Shown here one piece after another: positions 24,641-37,234 of a stretch of 64,000 nt of DNA. Origin of the DNA: Ailanthus altissimus (lineage: Eukaryota > Streptophyta > Magnoliopsida > Sapindales > Simaroubaceae); the NCBI GenBank assembly GCA_946807835.1, contig OX327706.1:22743001-22807000 (forward strand), given 5' to 3'. Within the stretch, counting starts at the first letter, position 1. Each line of letters begins with the position of its first letter. Made by a program: the position numbers and the translations under genes. The notes below the pieces were generated by a model, which was given only the letters and a program-made list of their open reading frames with translations, had not been told where the DNA came from and made no database searches.

Positions 24641-27497
24641 TGTAGTAACCAGTATCCACGACTGGTAAGAATAAGTATTTATATATGTATAAATATACGC
24701 ATTTTATTTGTATGTTGGTGATACTTGAATTATATATTGTTATTAGTAATATTTTTATAGGTTAAGGATATACGATTAGTATTGGGTTTATTTGTATGAC
24801 TTTAGATTCATTTTAGAGACCAAATTGTTATACTTTGAAAGTTTTGGGGACAAATTCGTAAATACCAAAAATTAACCTCTTAGTATAAAAATACACTTTT
24901 AAACCCTAATTTATCATTTTTAGGTCGAGCTACCCATTTTAAGAGAGAGAAGAGAGAAATAGAGGAGAGAGAAAGAGGAGAAGAAGAAGAAAAAGAAGAA
25001 GAAATTGGAATTTTGAATTTCAAGAGGTATATCATACGTATTTCTCAATTTATTGGTATTAATTAAGTTAATTCCTTTAAGTTTTGATTTCTGAAAATAT
25101 GTATAATTGAGGATTTGTTGTGTATTTCGTAAGATCATATGAGAATTGATGATGATCTATAAGATAGTTTGATAAATCATGATGAATTATGGGATTTCTG
25201 CTGGATAACCTCTTGATCTAGGAATTTTATAAATTGTTGTGATTCGATTCTGGTTTTAAATTTTGAGTATATGAAATTAGACATGTTAAGGATCATCTGA
25301 GACTTTGAATCGATTGAAAATTCTGGAGATTGAATTTATAGTGAATTTACCAAAATGACCCTGAAATTCTGAAAATTTCCTGTGTAAACAGTATAGTACA
25401 GTGAAAAATAATTTTTGTCCTACTGAATGATCTTCAAAAATTATGAATTTGTGGAATATGATAATTTTATATGTCTAATATGATATACTCGGAATTGAGA
25501 ATTTAGATCAATGTGGTTGAAGTGTTATGAATTTCTAAAGTGTATCAGCTCATTACAATATTTGATTAACAGATTTTAAAAGTTATAGAATAAAATAGTT
25601 TTAAAATACTTTTGGCAGTGATTTGGAAGTGAAATATTTATCATGGACTGAGATATGTGTTAAGAGTAATTATGTGGTAGTTTTATAATTTTTGAGTTAG
25701 TATATGATTTTATAAAATTGGGAGATTGAATACTGTTCAGTAAGTATCTTGATCCTGTCAGGTTTGTAGTTTGGACTCGATGGTGTGTATGGAATGGATT
25801 GTGTAGGAAATTTGATATAATATTCATATATAAGAAGGATATATGAGTCAAGAATGGTATATTCTGATTTTGGAGTAATTGGACATCATTTGATGTATTA
25901 GAAATTTTTGTTAAGTGTAAGTGGTCAGAATGACAGGTTTTGAGAAACCAAATATTTAGACTAATTTGATGTGATAAATGCATTGTGTATAATTTTGTAA
26001 GCTATTTAAAGTATTTTGTGTGAATTGTGAGGCTTATAAAAGGATTAATCTCCATTGATAGGTTAAGGAGATTTAAGCCTTGTAGCTGAAAGTGTTAAGA
26101 GGTAAGTATACTAGACTTACTACTGGAATCACAATAAACATAGTAATTGTTTTGTATGATTTTGTAAATGGGGTTAAGAATATGTTTATGTTATGTCAAA
26201 GTATATTTTGATATGAAATGTGAATATATGTTTATGAATGTAAGCATTGACATTGAGTATGGACATACATGTATTTTTGAAAGTGAGCTTTCAAAATAAG
26301 ATGTGTTTAACAAAGAAAGCTTTTGAAGTGTAATATGTCCATGAGAAATATTTTGTGATTTAAGGGTACTTGAACTCACTGTGAACTTAGTAGGAATTTT
26401 ATGTGATTTGTGGAGCCTTTATGTGTGGCCTTTCCTTTGGGATTGGTATATGTTATGTGTTCCGTATGTAGGGAGGATCCTATTGGTACCTAAAGGAAGT
26501 ATGAGTTATCACATTCGTGTGGTGGCGTATTGGTGCATGTGAGAGGACTCACCGATGATCAGGGTGAGGGTTTGGCTTTTACCTTCGGGCATAAGCGTTA
26601 TATATGTGTAATTTAAAGACCTCACTTGTACTATTCCTCTCATACGGTATGTCACCTACGAGTGACATTTGGCTCATTATGTGATATGTGATATATAAGT
26701 CCTACTAAGTAGTAGTTGAGTGATGGTATTCCTATTATGTGTTTTGAAAGAATGTGTAAGCGCTTACATGATATGTGATTTGATAATATTATGATTTTGA
26801 TTGATCACAGCATATCATACATATGCATTGTGTACATATATATATTTGTATTTGATATATGAAAAATTAGTATGCTTACTGAGTTTTATACTCATTATAG
26901 TTTATGGTGATTTCAGGTAAATAAGGTGCATGTGTGCTTAGCGGATTTGGCAAGACTTCTGCTATTCCTTGGGTTCCCTAAGTTGCTAGGTTACCGAGTG
27001 TTTCATTTGGGGACACGTGGGATATGATATTTGATTTGTCCCTATTGAATAAATACTTATGTATTATTTCATTGTGTGTGGATTGGATTTGGTTTAAGTT
27101 TTATAAAGTGTGGTTATTGGATGATTTTAAGTAAGAATTTGCAATGGATATATTCTGGGCTCCCGGTAACAAAGTTGCTACTGGTGACGTAGTAGAGTGT
27201 TAATCTCTGAGAAAACTCTGCGTATCTCCGGTTTAATAATTGTCCCAGTCATAATTCAATTGCTATAATTCTGAAAGAAATTGAAATGAATGTTTAAATA
27301 TTGTCAAGAGAAGTTTATATTTATATGTTAGGTTATGGTTGATTTTAGTGTTGAACTTACTAGCAACTTGCTAAGGATTTCTGTGTTAAATGAAAGTTGA
27401 AAATTTTGTGTAATATTATTTATGAGTGCACATGCAGTATTATTGAATGAATGTAAGTGATGTCGTGTGTCGGATCTTTTGGGTCTGGGCTGTGACA
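24641..27497 (+). mobile_element. LTR family T, copy A: solo LTR inside copy B
   Basis: 2,857 bp, from TGTAGTAACCAG to GGGCTGTGACA, flanked on both sides by the perfect duplication ACTTA (24636-24640 and 27498-27502). Nearly identical to copy D at 37235-39986. Read on the minus strand it begins TGTCACAGCCC. No PBS, polypurine tract or pol follows, so it is a solo LTR left by recombination. Short open frames inside it (for example 25660-25983 minus) recur in copy D only because the DNA is repeated. Confidence 0.88.
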
Positions 27498-27788
27498 ACT
27501 TAGTAGGACTTTCATATTATATATTACATAATGAGTCAAATGTCACTCGTAGGTGACATACCGTATAAGAGGAATAGTACAAGCGAGGTTTAAATTACAC
27601 ATATATAATGCTCATGCCTGAAGGTAAGAGTCAAACCCTCACCCTGATCATCGGTGAGTCCTCTCACATGCACCAATACGCCACCACACGAATGTGATGA
27701 CTCAATCTTCCTTTAAGTACCAATAAGATCCTCCCTACATACGAAACACATAATATATACCAATCCCGAAGGAAATGCCACACATAAA

Positions 27789-30106
27789 TGTGAGTGCTGT
27801 GTACGTTTGTATCGTGCTACGAGTGAATATGTGCATTTTTAAATAATTTAAAAACTAAATATTACATGTCTCATATGCAACGCAACGAAAATATAATACA
27901 CATTAAAATAATATCATTACACTAATGAGATTAAGAAACTCACCCTCAAAACATGCTTTGAACAATTCTAGTTGAGGACGTGGTGGGCTTCCTCAAGCTA
28001 AAATAGTAACTTTTATTTTCAAAATATTTATTTGAAGCAATTATTACTTCTAACTTGTATCTCTCGGCTTTATATGCAATATATGCTCACAATTCACTTA
28101 ACGTATTTCTATATATTTTTCTCGGTCTAAAGATAACTTTTAGTCTTTAATTTAAAAAAATGATTTGCTCATCCAAAAACTTCTGTACAACAATTGAATA
28201 AGGATCCATATTTATAATATTTATTGCCGCTGAATTTGCCAATCAAAATAATAAAGGTGACTATCAACTTAAAGCATGAGGTGTGGTTTTCCTTTTTTTC
28301 TTTTTATTACAAAAACAAATAATTTAAAGAAACCCACAATAATTTGATTAATGGCCATTCTATGTGTTGGCCAAACGAAGGACTTGATCAATGGCTATAC
28401 ACGTTTCAATTTTTTTTTAATAGAAACCACCTCATGCTTTAATCAAACAGCTCACAATTGTAAGTTATCTATTGTCTTTTACAAAATACACATACGTAAT
28501 GAATTTATTAGCCAAATGAATGGTCAAATAAACGAAGCAAAAGTGGCTGAATAAAAAAAATATTCAATTCGTTTGTTTTATTTTTCTTTTTATATATATA
28601 TAATTTATTTATTAATACTTAAATTAATACTTATACAAATTATTGGCACAATTTAAGATATTCACTTATAGATAAAAGTGTCAAATCTGACATAATTTTA
28701 GGTTTAACATTTAAACTTTAGCTACTCCCGAAAGACTCTAAAGTAAATGAGTGAATAATCAATTTAATTTAAACAAAATAATAATTGTTTTATTTAAATA
28801 GTAGTTATATCTATCAATGCTTAATTTAGTACCCATACAAATTATTGGCACAATTTGAGACACACACTAGGTAGATAAATGTGTCAAGTTTCACTTGGCA
28901 TAATTTTAGGTTTAACAATTAAATCTTAGCTACTCCCCGAGAGACCCTGAAATAAATTTATATTTTCTAAAACTTCCCAGATCGAACAATATGATCCGGT
29001 GCACTACCCACATGCTCAACGCGTACACTTCATATAGTGAGACTCCCTAGGCTCACACCCATTTTGTCTCACGAAATATTTCTGTAAGTCTATAACCGAT
29101 GCCCCACACACATATATTATGGATAATACAAAATAGCAAATTAAACCATACAAGTTGAGGTTAATCCATATTCGTATAATCCCTTCATCATTAATATCCT
29201 GGAAGAGTGGAGACATAGATCAATAGCGTTAAGTCCCCTATTACTCAACCATATAAACTTATCTCTTTTTATTCGTATTCCAATAAATAATATATACAAA
29301 TTCATTTGTAATATTATTTACTCCGCATGAAACTCTTTCCCGGGTTAAATGCTTATGGCCATAAGACTTTCTAGAATACAATTTTAGAGCATCTGGATAT
29401 TTAACTTACTCATATAAGCTGACGAATCCTATATTTACATACAACGGACTCCATAAGCATTGGACCATACCCAACGACACCCAACTGTCAGACCATGAAA
29501 GATCTCTAACATGTATGAAACCTAAGTATGTTGGATCATTCATAAGCCCACCGTAGTGCTCAGGTCTAGGGACCATGAATACTACTCAACTCGAGAAGAC
29601 CCTCCACTGACGAATTTATGAGAAATCTATTGAAAGTCTTCATTGAGTCTAGTTCAGTATCTAGTCCTTACTAAATACATATATATCTATATGAGCTTCC
29701 ACTAAGCTCATAGTTTGCTAGATAAACCATTTGAACTATCCAAATATGGACATACACTGATCAATATAAATCAGTTTCTTTTGATAAACCCTGCATCGAT
29801 GAAAATAAGTCAAGAACATTTAATTTGAGAACATATTTACACAATGATATTTCTTAGCAACGTTTGTAACTATTTACAACTATGTCATTGCAAATATATT
29901 CTCAAGTCTTTATCCTATTTCAGACAAGATTTTAACTTTGTAGACTTGATTAAATTCCTTCAGATCAATACAATGTCTGAAATATTACAAGCATCTTATC
30001 TTAATAAAATTAATTAGCGATTTAATGAAATATTTATTTATTATATAAGTATGAAAATACAATATTCATATAAAATTAGGATGGCACATGAGCACAAATT
30101 TCAACA
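27789..30106 (-). mobile_element. LTR family C, copy C3: solo LTR inside copy B
   Basis: 2,318 bp, reading TGTGAGTGCTG...TTTCAACA on the plus strand, that is TGTTGAAATTTGTGCTC on the minus strand. It is flanked by the perfect duplication ATAAA (27784-27788 and 30107-30111). The family T sequence continues on either side exactly where copy A is uninterrupted (cacataaa|ggctccac). Internal sequence matches C1 and C2 in inverse orientation. No coding domains. Confidence 0.87.
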
Positions 30107-32630
30107 ATAAAGGCTCCACAAATCACATAATGTGCCTACTAAGTAAATAATGAGTTCAAGTATCCTCAAAATAAAAAACGTATCTCATGGACATTTTCCA
30201 CTTCAAAAGCTTTATTTGTTAAACACATTTCATTTTGAAAGCCCACTTTCATAAACACATGTATATCCATGCTCATGTCAATACTCATATTCATAAATAT
30301 GTGTCTTTCACATTTTATATCAAATATACTTTTATATAACATAAATATATTTCTAAGCACATTTACAAAATCATACATAGATAATTACTATGCTTATTGT
30401 GATTTTAGTAAAAGTCTAATATACTTACCTCTTAGCACTTTCGGCTACAAGGCTTAATTCTCCTCAACCTATCAATGGAGATTAATCTTTTCATAAGCCT
30501 CAACATTCACACAAAATACTTTAAATAGCATACAAAATTACATATATTGCACTTATCACATCGAATTGGTCTAATTACTTGATTTCTCAAAACTTGTCAT
30601 TCTGACTACTTACACTTAACAAATTTTTCTTATACATCAAATGATGTCCAATTGTTCTAAAATCAGAATATATCTTTCTTAACTCGTATATCCTCCTTAT
30701 GTATAAATATTATATCATAATTCCTACACAATCCATTTCATAAACACCATCAAATCTAAACTATTATTCTTGCGGAATCAAGATATTTACTGAACAGTTT
30801 CAGTCTCCCAATTTTATAAAATCATATGCTAACTCAAAAATTATAAAACTATCACAAAATTACTCTTGACATATATTCCAATGCATGATAAATATTTTAC
30901 TTCAAAATTCCTGCCAAAAGTATTTTAAAACTATTTTATTTCATAACTTTAAAAATCTGTTAATCAAATACTACAATGAGCTGATACGCTTTAGAAAATC
31001 ATAACAATTTAACCACATTGATCTAAATTCTTAATTTTGAATATATCATATTAGACATATAAATTTATGATATTTCAAAATTTTAAAATTTTTTAAGATC
31101 ATTTAGTAAATAAAAAATGGTTTGTTACTGTATCATATTGTTAACACAAATTTTTTTCAGAATTTCAGGGTCATTTTGGTAAATTTACTATAAATTCAAT
31201 TTCTGAAATTTTTAATCGATTCAAAGTTTCAAATGATTCTATACATGTCTAGTTTTATAGTCTCAAATTTAAAAACCAGAATCAAAGCACAAAAATTTAT
31301 AAAATTTCTGGATCAAGAGACTATCAAGTAGAAATCCTACAATTCATCATGATTTATCAAATTATCTACATAATCATCATCAACTCTCAATATATCTTAC
31401 AAAATTCACATCAAATACCAAAATTTTCATTTGTCCAGAAATCAAAACTTAAAAGAATTAACTTAATTAACACCAATAAATTAAAAAATAGTTATGATAT
31501 ACCTCTTAAAACTCCAAATTTCAATTTCTTCTTCTTTTTCTTCATCTTCTTCTTCTTCTCTTTTTCTCCTCTCTCTTTTCTCTCTCTAAAGGGGTGACTT
31601 AACCCAAAAATAAGTAAATTAGGGTTAAAATATGTATTTTTATACTAAGAGACTAACTTTTAGTATTTATAAATTAACCTCCAAAATTTTCAAAATATTA
31701 CAATTTGATCCCTAAAATAAATTTAAAGTCTTGCAAATAAATCTAATACTAATAATATGTCTTTAATTTATACAAACAATACTAATAATAATACATAAAT
31801 TAAATATTATTTATATTTAAATAAAATATAAATATTATACATATATAAATATTTATTCTTTTTAGTGTTGAATAAGTGATTACTACGTTAAATTTAAATC
31901 TCTTTCTCCAGCTTTCAACATAACATTGTTCATAACGGTATATAATGAATAATATTTTATAACCATCTCTTCTCTGTTAAGATCAATAATTAAAGAAAGA
32001 TATAATAATTTTTATGGATTACTTATAATTTCCGTAGACCAATTGTTTCATTATTATTATATATTTCTTTTTGGAAAAAGAAGACAATTGATATATTTAT
32101 TGCCAATTATTTTGATTTTATATTTGATTGATGTCATTAAGTATTACATTAATATACAAATTTAAGATTTAATTATAGTCTATTCATCTGCCTAAAAATT
32201 GTTTAAAAATTATAGTACCAATTAAATAAAAAAATTCTTATAAAAACGAGAAATTCTAATGACTTCTATTAATTATTAAAGTTGTCAGTCAAACAATAGA
32301 ATTCTTGTAGGAGTAAGAAATTTTTTTTTTTTTAATTCACATTCTTTCCATCCAACTAATCAACGTCTAAACATCACTTGAGATATCTTGTCAAGTACTA
32401 ACTGCTTTTTTTTTTTTTAAAGCACTATAAAGTAAAAGTATTTTGTTAAAAGTATTTTTAAATAGATTCTAAATCAATGTATAATTATAAATATATTGAC
32501 TTTAATTTTTTAATAAAATCAAATATAAAATTAAAGCTAAAGAATATGTCAAAATAAAATATTATTTCCTCACATGATTGAGTCCATACTCTAGTCCCCC
32601 CTCCACCAGTTCTTCAAACCAACATCGCCT

Positions 32631-32815
32631 TAAAGGACATCATTGTTAAAATCCTTGAAAATTTTATATTTATTTTGCTTAAGACGAATCATTTCAAGAA
32701 ATAAAGCATTAGAATAATTTCCATTTCCATAAGATATTATTGTTAAAACCCTTGAAATTTATATTTATTTTGCTTAAGATGAATAATGTCAAGAAATAAA
32801 CATTCAAGCTATGTT
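32631..32815. repeat. 97-bp tandem duplication, two copies
   Basis: The word 'attgttaaaa.ccttgaaa' at 32642 recurs at 32739, and both copies continue 'tatttattttgcttaaga' and 'caagaaataaa'. A few substitutions separate the copies. Confidence 0.8.
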
Positions 32816-33764
32816 TAACAACTTGCACTTTATTGTGTTATTTTAAGAGTATGTACTAAATTGTTTTTGTCATATTTGATTTTAAAATCAAAATATGAAA
32901 TAGTATAGCACATGGTAGAAAAATTGACCCTTGTAGGGGTAGAGTTAAAGAGTGAATTGGACAACTTTGTTTTGTATAATAATTGATTAAAATAAAATAA
33001 AATTATTTTAAGACATACTATAATATTAGATAATAAAAAGATTAAATAATAAAATAATATTAGTTTAAAATATTAAATAATGATAAAAATAATAATAATA
33101 TCGACAACAACAAATAATAGTAATCATTATAATAATATTATACTATTTACATTATTATTTATAAAACAATATTGTTATATTAAACAATTATTATTTTGTT
33201 ATACTAATAATAACTGTAATAAATAAAAATATCGTATATAAAATAATATTAAGTATTTATTTTTAATAAAAGAAGAATTCAAGAACAAAATAATAATAAT
33301 AATCACAACAACAATAATATAAAAAGTGATAAAACATTTGGCATAGCCTAATATTTTTTTCTCATAATCTCTTATCATAAACTCATTATTGACTTAAGTA
33401 TCGGAGGGTCGCCACAGAAAAAAACCTCTAACATAGCCTAACATTTTTTGTGATTATAAGAAACTCTTAAGTGCAATATATATTAAGAGGGATCATCTTA
33501 GCTAACATTTTAAAGAGATACCTTTATTGTTAACAAAAAAAATAAATTCTAGCTCGTGGACTCTGAAATTTGAGATCTCTCAAATTCCTTATGTCAACAA
33601 ATAATAGTAATACACAAATCTAAATTTAGGTAGAGAAAAACCACCACATATTTTAGATATAGGTGAGAGTTCAACTTCCCATAATAAACAAGATAGAGAG
33701 AAATAAAATTAAAGAGCAAATATTTACCGGAAAGAAATATCAACCTAATTATATTCATTATAAG

Positions 33765-34190
33765 GGGTTTGATTAATTTTTTTTACAAGTTAAAAGTATT
33801 TTTTTAATATCAAAATCTCTATTGAAATTCTTTTAAAGGTTTGGTTGCAAATTAGTGAAGAGTTTTTATGATTAAAAAATTATTTTATCTCTAATGGAAA
33901 GAACTTAAAATTTAAATTTTTAAAAATAAAGGTCAGAGAGATTTTTTAAAGTGTTAAATTATCTAAAATACTCCTAATTTATTTTAATACTTTTTACTTT
34001 AATTTTCTTTTAATTCAATTTAAAAAATTTGTCTGTGGAAGTAATTACAATTTTTTTTTTCTAAAAGTTACAAATAATAATAATTAAATATCTAATAATT
34101 TTTTAAAAAAATTATTTATGAAAACTATATTAATTGAGTGCATATTTAAAGAAACTCTACTTAAAAACTTGTCTCAAATAGAATTTATAA
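33765..34190. repeat. AT-rich dispersed repeat, possible MITE (copy 2)
   Basis: Resembles 6957-7275 in ordered phrases (aagttaaaagtatttttt, aatatcaaaat, atctaaaatactcc). No termini could be fixed. Confidence 0.3.
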
Positions 34191-34955
34191 ATGTTTATTT
34201 TATAAATATGATTAACATTTTTTTTTTCAGCAAGAGACCGTAGTAGTGTGCCAACTTAAAAGAAAATAAAAACGATAAAAAGACAGCAAACGTGAATCAT
34301 TATTATTGTTACCTGGTATAAATAGCCAACCATATAGCATGATAGGATTTGCGCATTCTTAAACCTAAAAATCATATCTTTGCATTTTTATTTTTCAAAG
34401 TTAAGTTACTGATTTCATTGCTAGGGTCTTATTTATATACGATTTCTAGTGTAAGTGCACGTTATTATTAATAAGTAATATAAGATTTTGAGTAGAATAT
34501 CGTTTCAACAAAAAATTAGTATTATTGTTTATGTTAAGTACTAAAATTGTGTTTTTATATTTTTATTTAAATGAAATAAAAATAATAATAATTTAAACTA
34601 AATGACAAAAAATTAACAAAATAAAAAAGACTTAAAATAACAAGATAGAAGCACCAATAATAAATAAAAATTAGTATTACAACTATCCCTAAATGTGTTA
34701 CTTTAATTACTTAATCTTTTATTAAGTTAGTTATTCAATATGAATTGTTGGTTAAATCTCTAATATCATTATAAGTTTTTGTCAATGATCAAGTGACTAT
34801 ATCTTACCCTAACAATTATATATATATCTATGGTAATTAAATGATAATAAAATTTATTAAAAACTAATTTATTAGTACCATATATATTATATAAGTATAT
34901 GTCTATCCCACATGAAACTTATAGTTGTTACCATATGATTATATATTAAATTATT

Positions 34956-36079
34956 GGGCAAATGGTATTTTTGTCTCTTGAATTTTACCTAATTCTCAAT
35001 TTTTTTAAAAATCTAATTTTATCTTAGTCTGTTAGTGAAATTCTGTTAATTTTAACACTGTAGGGATAAAATAATCACTCTATACAAAAATTTGAAATGG
35101 ATTGACACAAAATATCCACATGTCAACTATTGATTAGTCACTAAAATAATAAAATAAAATAAATAAATAAATAAGGGGGCAACCAGTTAGTGGCCCCTGT
35201 TATCGGTGGCCGACCGGTCGCGCGATAATCAATTGTGATTTGACTCAAAATTAACATCATTAAACTCAAAATTTTGTGATCTATATGATGGTGAGATTTG
35301 TTTTATCAATGGAGCACTGTGGATGTATCAAAAGTAAAAAAAAAATGTGGTGGTTGGAGACAGCCATCGCCGTTCACCGTTGAATGGTGGCGCGGTGGCG
35401 TGCACCGCCTTTCCATTCACCAACGACCGCTAGCCCATGGTGGTTGATGGTGGTCACTGTCGTTCTTTGTCAAATGGCGAGTGGTGGCATACACCGCCCC
35501 TACCATTAGACAAATTGCTCGCGCGATTTGTCCAATGGTATGGGAGGTGCACGCCATCGTCCAGCCATTCGATGGTGAACGATAGTGACTGTTGCTAACT
35601 ACCATGTTCTTCCCCACTTTTAGCATATCTATAGTGCTCCGTTGATAAAAAAATCTCACTATCACGTAGATTACAAAATTTTGAGTCAAATAATGTTAAT
35701 TTTGAATTAAATCACAATGGCCACCGACGGCCGGTCAGCCACTGACGACGGCAGGTACTGACTGGCTACTCTATTTTATTTATTTTATTTTATTATTTTA
35801 CTAAACTTATTACAACATGCCATTTGTCTTTTAAAAGTTATTTTTATCTTTTAAAGGCTTATTAATATTTGACACATGTACATTGTATAGTGTATTTGCA
35901 TCATCATTTTTAACTAACATATAACGAAGGAAAAATTTGTCAATGTAATGTTAAAAGAGATTTTCAGTCAAATCTGACGGAATCTCATTAACGGACTAAG
36001 AAAAAATTGAATTTTTTAAAACTCGTAGGATAGAATTGAGAATTAGGTTAAACTCAAAGGACAAACATATCTTTTGCCC
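34956..36079. mobile_element. Fold-back MULE-like element with 9-bp target duplication
   Basis: A 1,124-bp element starting GGGCAAATGGTATTTTTGTC and ending in the complement (…ATATCTTTTGCCC). It is flanked by the perfect 9-bp duplication TAAATTATT at 34947-34955 and 36080-36088. Inverted similarity continues from the ends deep into the element: cctaattctcaattttt, cttagtctgttag/cttagtccgttaa, attgtgattt..actcaaaattaac, and aaaattttgt. The arms therefore exceed 500 bp and the element folds on itself. A 9-bp duplication with long inverted repeats points to a non-autonomous Mutator-like element. The core (about 35340-35600) is GC-rich. It carries no transposase. Confidence 0.88.
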
Positions 36080-37234
36080 TAAATTATTCAAAGCCAGTAC
36101 AAAAATCACTTCATCAAGTTCATTAGGTTTCCCGTAACAATCTAATTAGTGATCAAATAATTAGAAAATATTAAATATAAAATAATTGAATAATTCTATT
36201 ATTAAGTTTATAAAAATAAGTGAAGAGTTTGAATTCAATCATATATCGAGTTCAAAATTGTAACCTTATAATAAACTTAATGTTGTGATTTGTGCTTACG
36301 TGCCATCCCTTTTATGTATAAATATTTGCTTTATGTTTATACATTTATGATTTCAATATATCACTAATTATTTTATTTATAAATATGGTAAGATGCTTGT
36401 AACGTTTTAGACATTGTATGATCTGAACGAGTTCAGATTTGATATAAAGGAGTTTAGATCAGAACTAAGAGTTAGTAAAATCTAAAGAGTTAGAGCCTTG
36501 TCTGAAATGGGACAAAGACCTAAGAATATATTAATAATGATATAGTTGCAATGGGTTGTAAATGGTGCTAAGAAATGTTGTTATGCAAATATGTTCTTAA
36601 ATTTAATATTCCTGATCTACCTTCACTAATGCGGGTCTGCTAGTGAAGATCTTAATATATATATATAGATCAGTGTATGTCTATATCTAGATAGTCCAGA
36701 TGGTTAGTCTTAGCAGACCATGAGTTTAGTGGAAACTCGTATAGAGATACAAGTATTCAGTAAGGACTGAATATTGAACAGACTCACAAAGATCTCCAAT
36801 AGACATCCCATAAAGCCGTCAATGGAGGATCTTTCGAGTTGAATAGTATTCGTGGCCCTTAGACCTGAGTGCCACAGTGGACTTGTGAGTGATCCATCAT
36901 ACTTTGGTTTCACACATGTCAGATACCTTTCATAGTCTGACCGCTGGGTGTCGCTGGGTATGGTCCGATGCTCATGGAGTCCGGTGTGTACAGATATGGA
37001 TCCATCAACTCAATTGGGTGAGTAAAATATCATGTAACTCTAAGATTGTATTTCAGAAAGTCTTATGGCCATAAGCAGAAATCCAAGAATTTCTTGGGAA
37101 AATAATATCGTAAAAGTGTTTACGGATATTATTTATTGAAATACAAATCTAGAGATAATTTTATGGTTGAGCACATGGAGACTTGACGGTGTTGATCTAT
37201 ATCTCCGCTCTTCTAAGATATTTATGATAGAAGG

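Larger units (their letters stand above)
24077..31887 (-). mobile_element. LTR family T, copy B: minus-oriented long LTR split by two insertions
   Basis: Three pieces, 24077-24640, 27503-27788 and 30112-31887, total about 2.63 kb and together match the reverse complement of copies A and D. It starts TGTCATGCCCCAAACCC and ends ...gattactacg (consensus tactaca). The first gap is filled by copy A of the same family in opposite orientation, the second by family C copy C3. Each insertion is flanked by its own perfect 5-bp duplication, so B is the oldest layer. The start TGTCAYGCCCC is common for Ty3/gypsy LTRs; that class is inferred. Flanking 5-mers (aaagt, ttaaa) do not match. Confidence 0.75.
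31888..34955. other. AT-rich intergenic DNA with local duplications
   Basis: No gene seen. It contains the 97-bp tandem duplication at about 32631-32815, many short AT microsatellite stretches at 33030-33320, and the AT-rich repeat copy at 33765-34190. Confidence 0.5.

Noticed and set aside
35417..35689. 90-aa frame in the core of the MULE-like element
   Set aside because: Lies across a GC-rich partly palindromic core; no transposase motif and no recognised family.
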